Both the position numbers and the translations under genes were made by a program. Positions 61,347 to 64,000 of a stretch of 64,000 nucleotides of DNA are shown one piece after another; positions within the stretch are counted from its first letter, which is position 1; each line of letters opens with the position of its first letter. Below the pieces are notes generated by a model. The model did no database searches, was not told where the DNA came from, and saw only the letters and a list, made by a program, of their open reading frames with translations. Source of the stretch: an uncultured SAR86 cluster bacterium (lineage in GTDB: Bacteria > Pseudomonadota > Gammaproteobacteria > Magnimaribacterales > Magnimaribacteraceae); the NCBI GenBank assembly GCA_902606175.1, contig CACLEZ010000007.1:28012-92011 (forward strand), in the 5' to 3' direction.

Positions 61347-62827
61347 TAACTATTTTTCCAAACCTTAGTATCTGGGTTTGCAGCGTTTTCTTCGTGATCA
61401 TCTCTGGTAAGGGTATAGCCTGAAACTAGAGATAAGGCGCTTCCAAAAGCAATAATACAAATAGGTATGTACCATAAAGCTAGATTAGCTAATATTTGAT
61501 CTGGAACGACATTATCAAGCATCTTTCTTGCCTCAGGGTCAGGAAAAGAAATCAGAGTTAAAATTATTCCAGCAAAGGTTAATCCAAAACCACTAACTGC
61601 TTTATCCGCAAAGCTTCTAGCCGAGAAAAGTATCCCCTCTTCTCTTCTTCCTGTTTTGAGCTGAATGTCTTCAACTAAGTCCATTAGCATCGAGGCGAGT
61701 GTTGCAAATACTATGATTCCTGAAGCAACATTAATAACTACGTGTACACATAAAACTGGAAGTAGATAAGGACTTCCATTTTCTGGGAACAAGGAAGTTC
61801 CATAAACAAGATCTATATACCTAAGGGCGAAAGGTAAAGCAGCGAATATTATTTGAAATGCCCAAATGGACATAACAGTAATCTTTTTACCAAACCTATC
61901 TGAAAGAATTGGAGCAATGAAAATGGCTATTATTGGAGCAAGATATAGACACAATCCCCTCGTTAACATCTCATTCGTATTTAAGCCCCAAAAAAAGGAA
62001 TCAAAATATATGGCAAATGCTGCCTCAATTCCACCAGCCAAAGCAGCGAGAAGACCTGAAAAAAACAGAAACATATAAGATCTGTTTGCCAGCAAGGTTT
62101 CTTTTAGTTCTCTTAAAACTTTTCCTAGAGGTGCTGCTTTAGATTCAGGTGGGGCTAACAATCTTGGTATATGTTTATGGGTACCAAGACTGGTAACTAG
62201 AATTCCAACAAAAATAAGTATGGCTGCTACAAGTCCATAATCTGCCCAAGCATCTGGATTAAATCTACCATCAGAATAAGCATCAGTTACATTATTTGGT
62301 CCAAACCAAAACCAAACCAAATTATAAGTAGTAAGGCCTCCAAACCAACCGAAGAAATATCTAAAAGACATTAATGAAGTCCTTTCTACATAATTACTAG
62401 TAAGCTCAGGTCCGAGAGAAATTGAAGGAACCTCGTAGAAGGTAATAAAAACTCTAATAATGATTGCACAAACCAAAAAGTAAAAAAATAATTGCCAATC
62501 TGAGTAGTATTCTGGTGGTGTCCAAAGAAAATAATAAGTTATGGCAACTGGTATAGCGGCAGCATACATATATGGATGTCGCCTACCCCACTTAGATCTA
62601 GTTCGGTCTGAATAATAACCAACCAAAGGATCTGTTATAGCGTCAATTACTAATATTATATTTAACGCGAGTCCTGTCATCCATCCTGGCAAACCGAATA
62701 CGGAGTTGTACACGAATAGAACAAAAAAACTAAAACCGTTATTCTTAATACCAAAAGAAATAGATCCAAATCCGTAAAAGAACTTGGTTTTGAAATCTAA
62801 CTTAGTTTCTTGTGCCTGTTCTTCCAT
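61346..62827 (-). CDS. GPH-family (melibiose-type) sugar:cation symporter
   Basis: The 493-residue carrier has about 12 membrane helices. The GPH signature YYSDRTRSKWGRRHPYMYAA lies near residue 72, and MDLVEDIQLKTGRREEGILFSARSFADK later in the sequence matches melibiose/glucuronide transporters (YihO/GPH class). It probably imports a glycoside. The DUF3604 gene is 17 bp upstream. Confidence 0.88.
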   Translation of the reverse strand: MEEQAQETKLDFKTKFFYGFGSISFGIKNNGFSFFVLFVYNSVFGLPGWMTGLALNIILVIDAITDPLVGYYSDRTRSKWGRRHPYMYAAAIPVAITYYFLWTPPEYYSDWQLFFYFLVCAIIIRVFITFYEVPSISLGPELTSNYVERTSLMSFRYFFGWFGGLTTYNLVWFWFGPNNVTDAYSDGRFNPDAWADYGLVAAILIFVGILVTSLGTHKHIPRLLAPPESKAAPLGKVLRELKETLLANRSYMFLFFSGLLAALAGGIEAAFAIYFDSFFWGLNTNEMLTRGLCLYLAPIIAIFIAPILSDRFGKKITVMSIWAFQIIFAALPFALRYIDLVYGTSLFPENGSPYLLPVLCVHVVINVASGIIVFATLASMLMDLVEDIQLKTGRREEGILFSARSFADKAVSGFGLTFAGIILTLISFPDPEARKMLDNVVPDQILANLALWYIPICIIAFGSALSLVSGYTLTRDDHEENAANPDTKVWKNS

Positions 62828-62844
62828 GATTAATAAATATTAGA

Positions 62845-64000
62845 CTAAATCCCCGTAAAATTAATATAGATAGGTGAAGACCAAGCTCGTTCTTCTGAAA
62901 GAGTTAAGCAATCATCTTCCTTATCAGTTCTTGAATCACCATAACAGATATTTACTTTAATACACTCTCCTTTCTCATCGAAAGTACATCTTAGATTGCC
63001 GCCATTCACAACAGGCGAAGGCTCTTGAATAGCTCTAACGTAATAGATTGTGTCTCTTGAGGTATCCTTGAACTCCTCATCTACAAACTCAATCTCACAA
63101 CCTTGTTGACTTGGATTACATTCAAAAGTCTTCCATGCATCATATATAAGGCTTTCAATAGGCTCGTTTTGACTTATTTGTGGTGTAATCTTAACTACTT
63201 CAATTCTTGAGATATTTTTTCTTCTATCAGAAGGGTTATAGCATTCGTTCTTACAAATTCTTTCGATTTCTTCTTGGGTAATATCTGTAGATGAATAATC
63301 TGGACAACCTGGTTTCTGCTCAAATGCACCTACGGCTTTGACTCTGAATCGAGGATTATCTGACTGATTGACTGTACTTCCCATAGGACTCGATGAATCT
63401 TGGCGCACTAAATCAAACCAAAGAAGAATTCTATCACCTGTAGTTCCATAAGTTTCCTTACTAGTTAGGCTTTGCCAAATAGACTCACGATCTCTTCCAG
63501 AACTATGAACAGCTGCTAATCCACCGGTTGTAAAGAAAGAAGCTTCTCGTTCTGCCTCAAAAGCTCCAAATCCGGCTCTTAGACCTAGTAAAGGCTGATC
63601 TCTTAAATCATTTGATCTATCTTTGATTTCTTCGACTGGATAAAGAGCCTCACCTACATAATCATGGCTTGGACCATTAGCTTCAGTCGTGACAAATCTA
63701 TCAATTTCTTTGTATCCTGTACCTGGTCTGGCTCTATGATTATCGCTCGATGCAATAAATCCAAAATTAAATCTCATTGGATTTTCTTGATCAAAGTTAG
63801 AGATTGCAAGTCCGTACTGTGCCGATCCAGCAGGTCTATAATTAAAAGAAGGCAGATAACAATCTCTGCATTGTCCTGAATCCAACCAATCTTCTATTGT
63901 TACACCAGGAACAGTTAGGTGTCCTGCAACACCCATAACAGCGTAATTGTCCCTTGCCTCTGCAGCTCTCGAAGAGCACTCACTATCCGAGAATCCATTA
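62845..64000 (-). CDS. DUF3604 domain protein, C-terminal part, cut by window edge
   Basis: The frame stays open past the Met at 63936 to the edge (EARDNYAVMGVAGH...). The fragment aligns in order with the C-terminal half of the DUF3604 protein at 9076: WLDSGQCRDCYLPSFNYRP, SSDNHRARPGTGYKE, TTGGLAAVHSSGRDRESIW, CKNECYNPSDRRK and the tail ERAWSSPI. The GPH transporter follows, so this copy may be tied to a transported substrate. The metal-binding start would be outside the window. Confidence 0.86.
   Translation of the reverse strand, partial: NGFSDSECSSRAAEARDNYAVMGVAGHLTVPGVTIEDWLDSGQCRDCYLPSFNYRPAGSAQYGLAISNFDQENPMRFNFGFIASSDNHRARPGTGYKEIDRFVTTEANGPSHDYVGEALYPVEEIKDRSNDLRDQPLLGLRAGFGAFEAEREASFFTTGGLAAVHSSGRDRESIWQSLTSKETYGTTGDRILLWFDLVRQDSSSPMGSTVNQSDNPRFRVKAVGAFEQKPGCPDYSSTDITQEEIERICKNECYNPSDRRKNISRIEVVKITPQISQNEPIESLIYDAWKTFECNPSQQGCEIEFVDEEFKDTSRDTIYYVRAIQEPSPVVNGGNLRCTFDEKGECIKVNICYGDSRTDKEDDCLTLSEERAWSSPIYINFTGI

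Noticed and set aside
1-64000. CRISPR array, insertion sequence, prophage or integrase signs
   Set aside because: No regularly spaced repeats, transposase, integrase or phage structural genes were seen on either strand. The tRNA genes have no adjacent integrase or truncated duplicate.

Overview
The window is an AT-rich, gene-dense chromosomal segment of a Gram-negative bacterium. It carries porin, lipoprotein and outer-membrane signals, csrA next to an ACG-anticodon tRNA-Arg, slyX, bolA, queF and PhoBR. Together with many crotonases, CoA-transferases, short-chain dehydrogenases, a TauD-type dioxygenase and DUF3604 proteins, this suggests a streamlined marine gammaproteobacterium of the SAR86 type. 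That placement is inferred from gene content and base composition only. There is no rRNA, insertion sequence, phage block or CRISPR array. Both edges cut genes: a PPK2 at the left and a DUF3604 protein at the right.

1-6.6 kb is a phosphate/polyphosphate block: PPK2 (partial), Ppx/GppA, PiT transporter, its DUF47 partner, a porin, and PhoR/PhoB. Hand-aligned Pho-box-like repeats lie before the DUF47-PiT pair and before the porin. 6.2-11.3 kb holds a cytidylyltransferase, a TauD-family dioxygenase, a class I amidotransferase, a crotonase and a large DUF3604 protein. 11.4-23.4 kb is the most striking part: eleven tightly packed forward genes, interrupted by one reversed hydrolase. They encode SDRs, a crotonase, an acyl-CoA synthetase, an amidase, a haloalkane dehalogenase with all catalytic residues, an FAH-family hydrolase, a VOC protein, a GST and an FAD aromatic-type monooxygenase. 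This set resembles the enzyme classes of the lindane (Lin) and pentachlorophenol (Pcp) pathways. 23.5-26.8 kb is a reverse operon with cytochrome b561, a lipoprotein, a crotonase, an orphan Rieske ferredoxin and a nucleotide-transporter-like carrier.

26.8-42.1 kb mixes membrane proteins, an M3 peptidase lipoprotein, a DUF3445 N-demethylase-like protein, a GH13 alpha-glucosidase, a beta-lactamase-fold hydrolase, an SDR, a divergent winged-helix/MFS pair followed by a metallo-hydrolase, tRNA-Gly(TCC), secreted small proteins, a medium-chain dehydrogenase and a prolyl-4-hydroxylase-like oxygenase. 42.2-51.7 kb is a long reverse-strand run: phosphatidylcholine synthase, SnoaL-like protein, tRNA-Arg(ACG), csrA (too short for the ORF track), SRPBCC protein, a secreted protein, an SDR, a RimB-RimK fusion, tRNA-Ser(GGA), slyX, queF, an ABC-2 exporter and a MoxR/VWA pair. 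51.8-64 kb, also mostly reverse, carries an aldose dehydrogenase, two CaiB/BaiF CoA-transferases (one AMACR-like), tatD, a glutaredoxin-like protein, an RND/MMPL exporter, TrhO, BolA, Ogt, a GPH-family sugar transporter and the second DUF3604 protein.

The overall picture is an organism that scavenges phosphate and many small organic acids and xenobiotic-like or lipid-like molecules, activates them to CoA esters and oxidises them. The catabolic-cluster interpretation is inference from family membership and operon layout. No homology search was possible.
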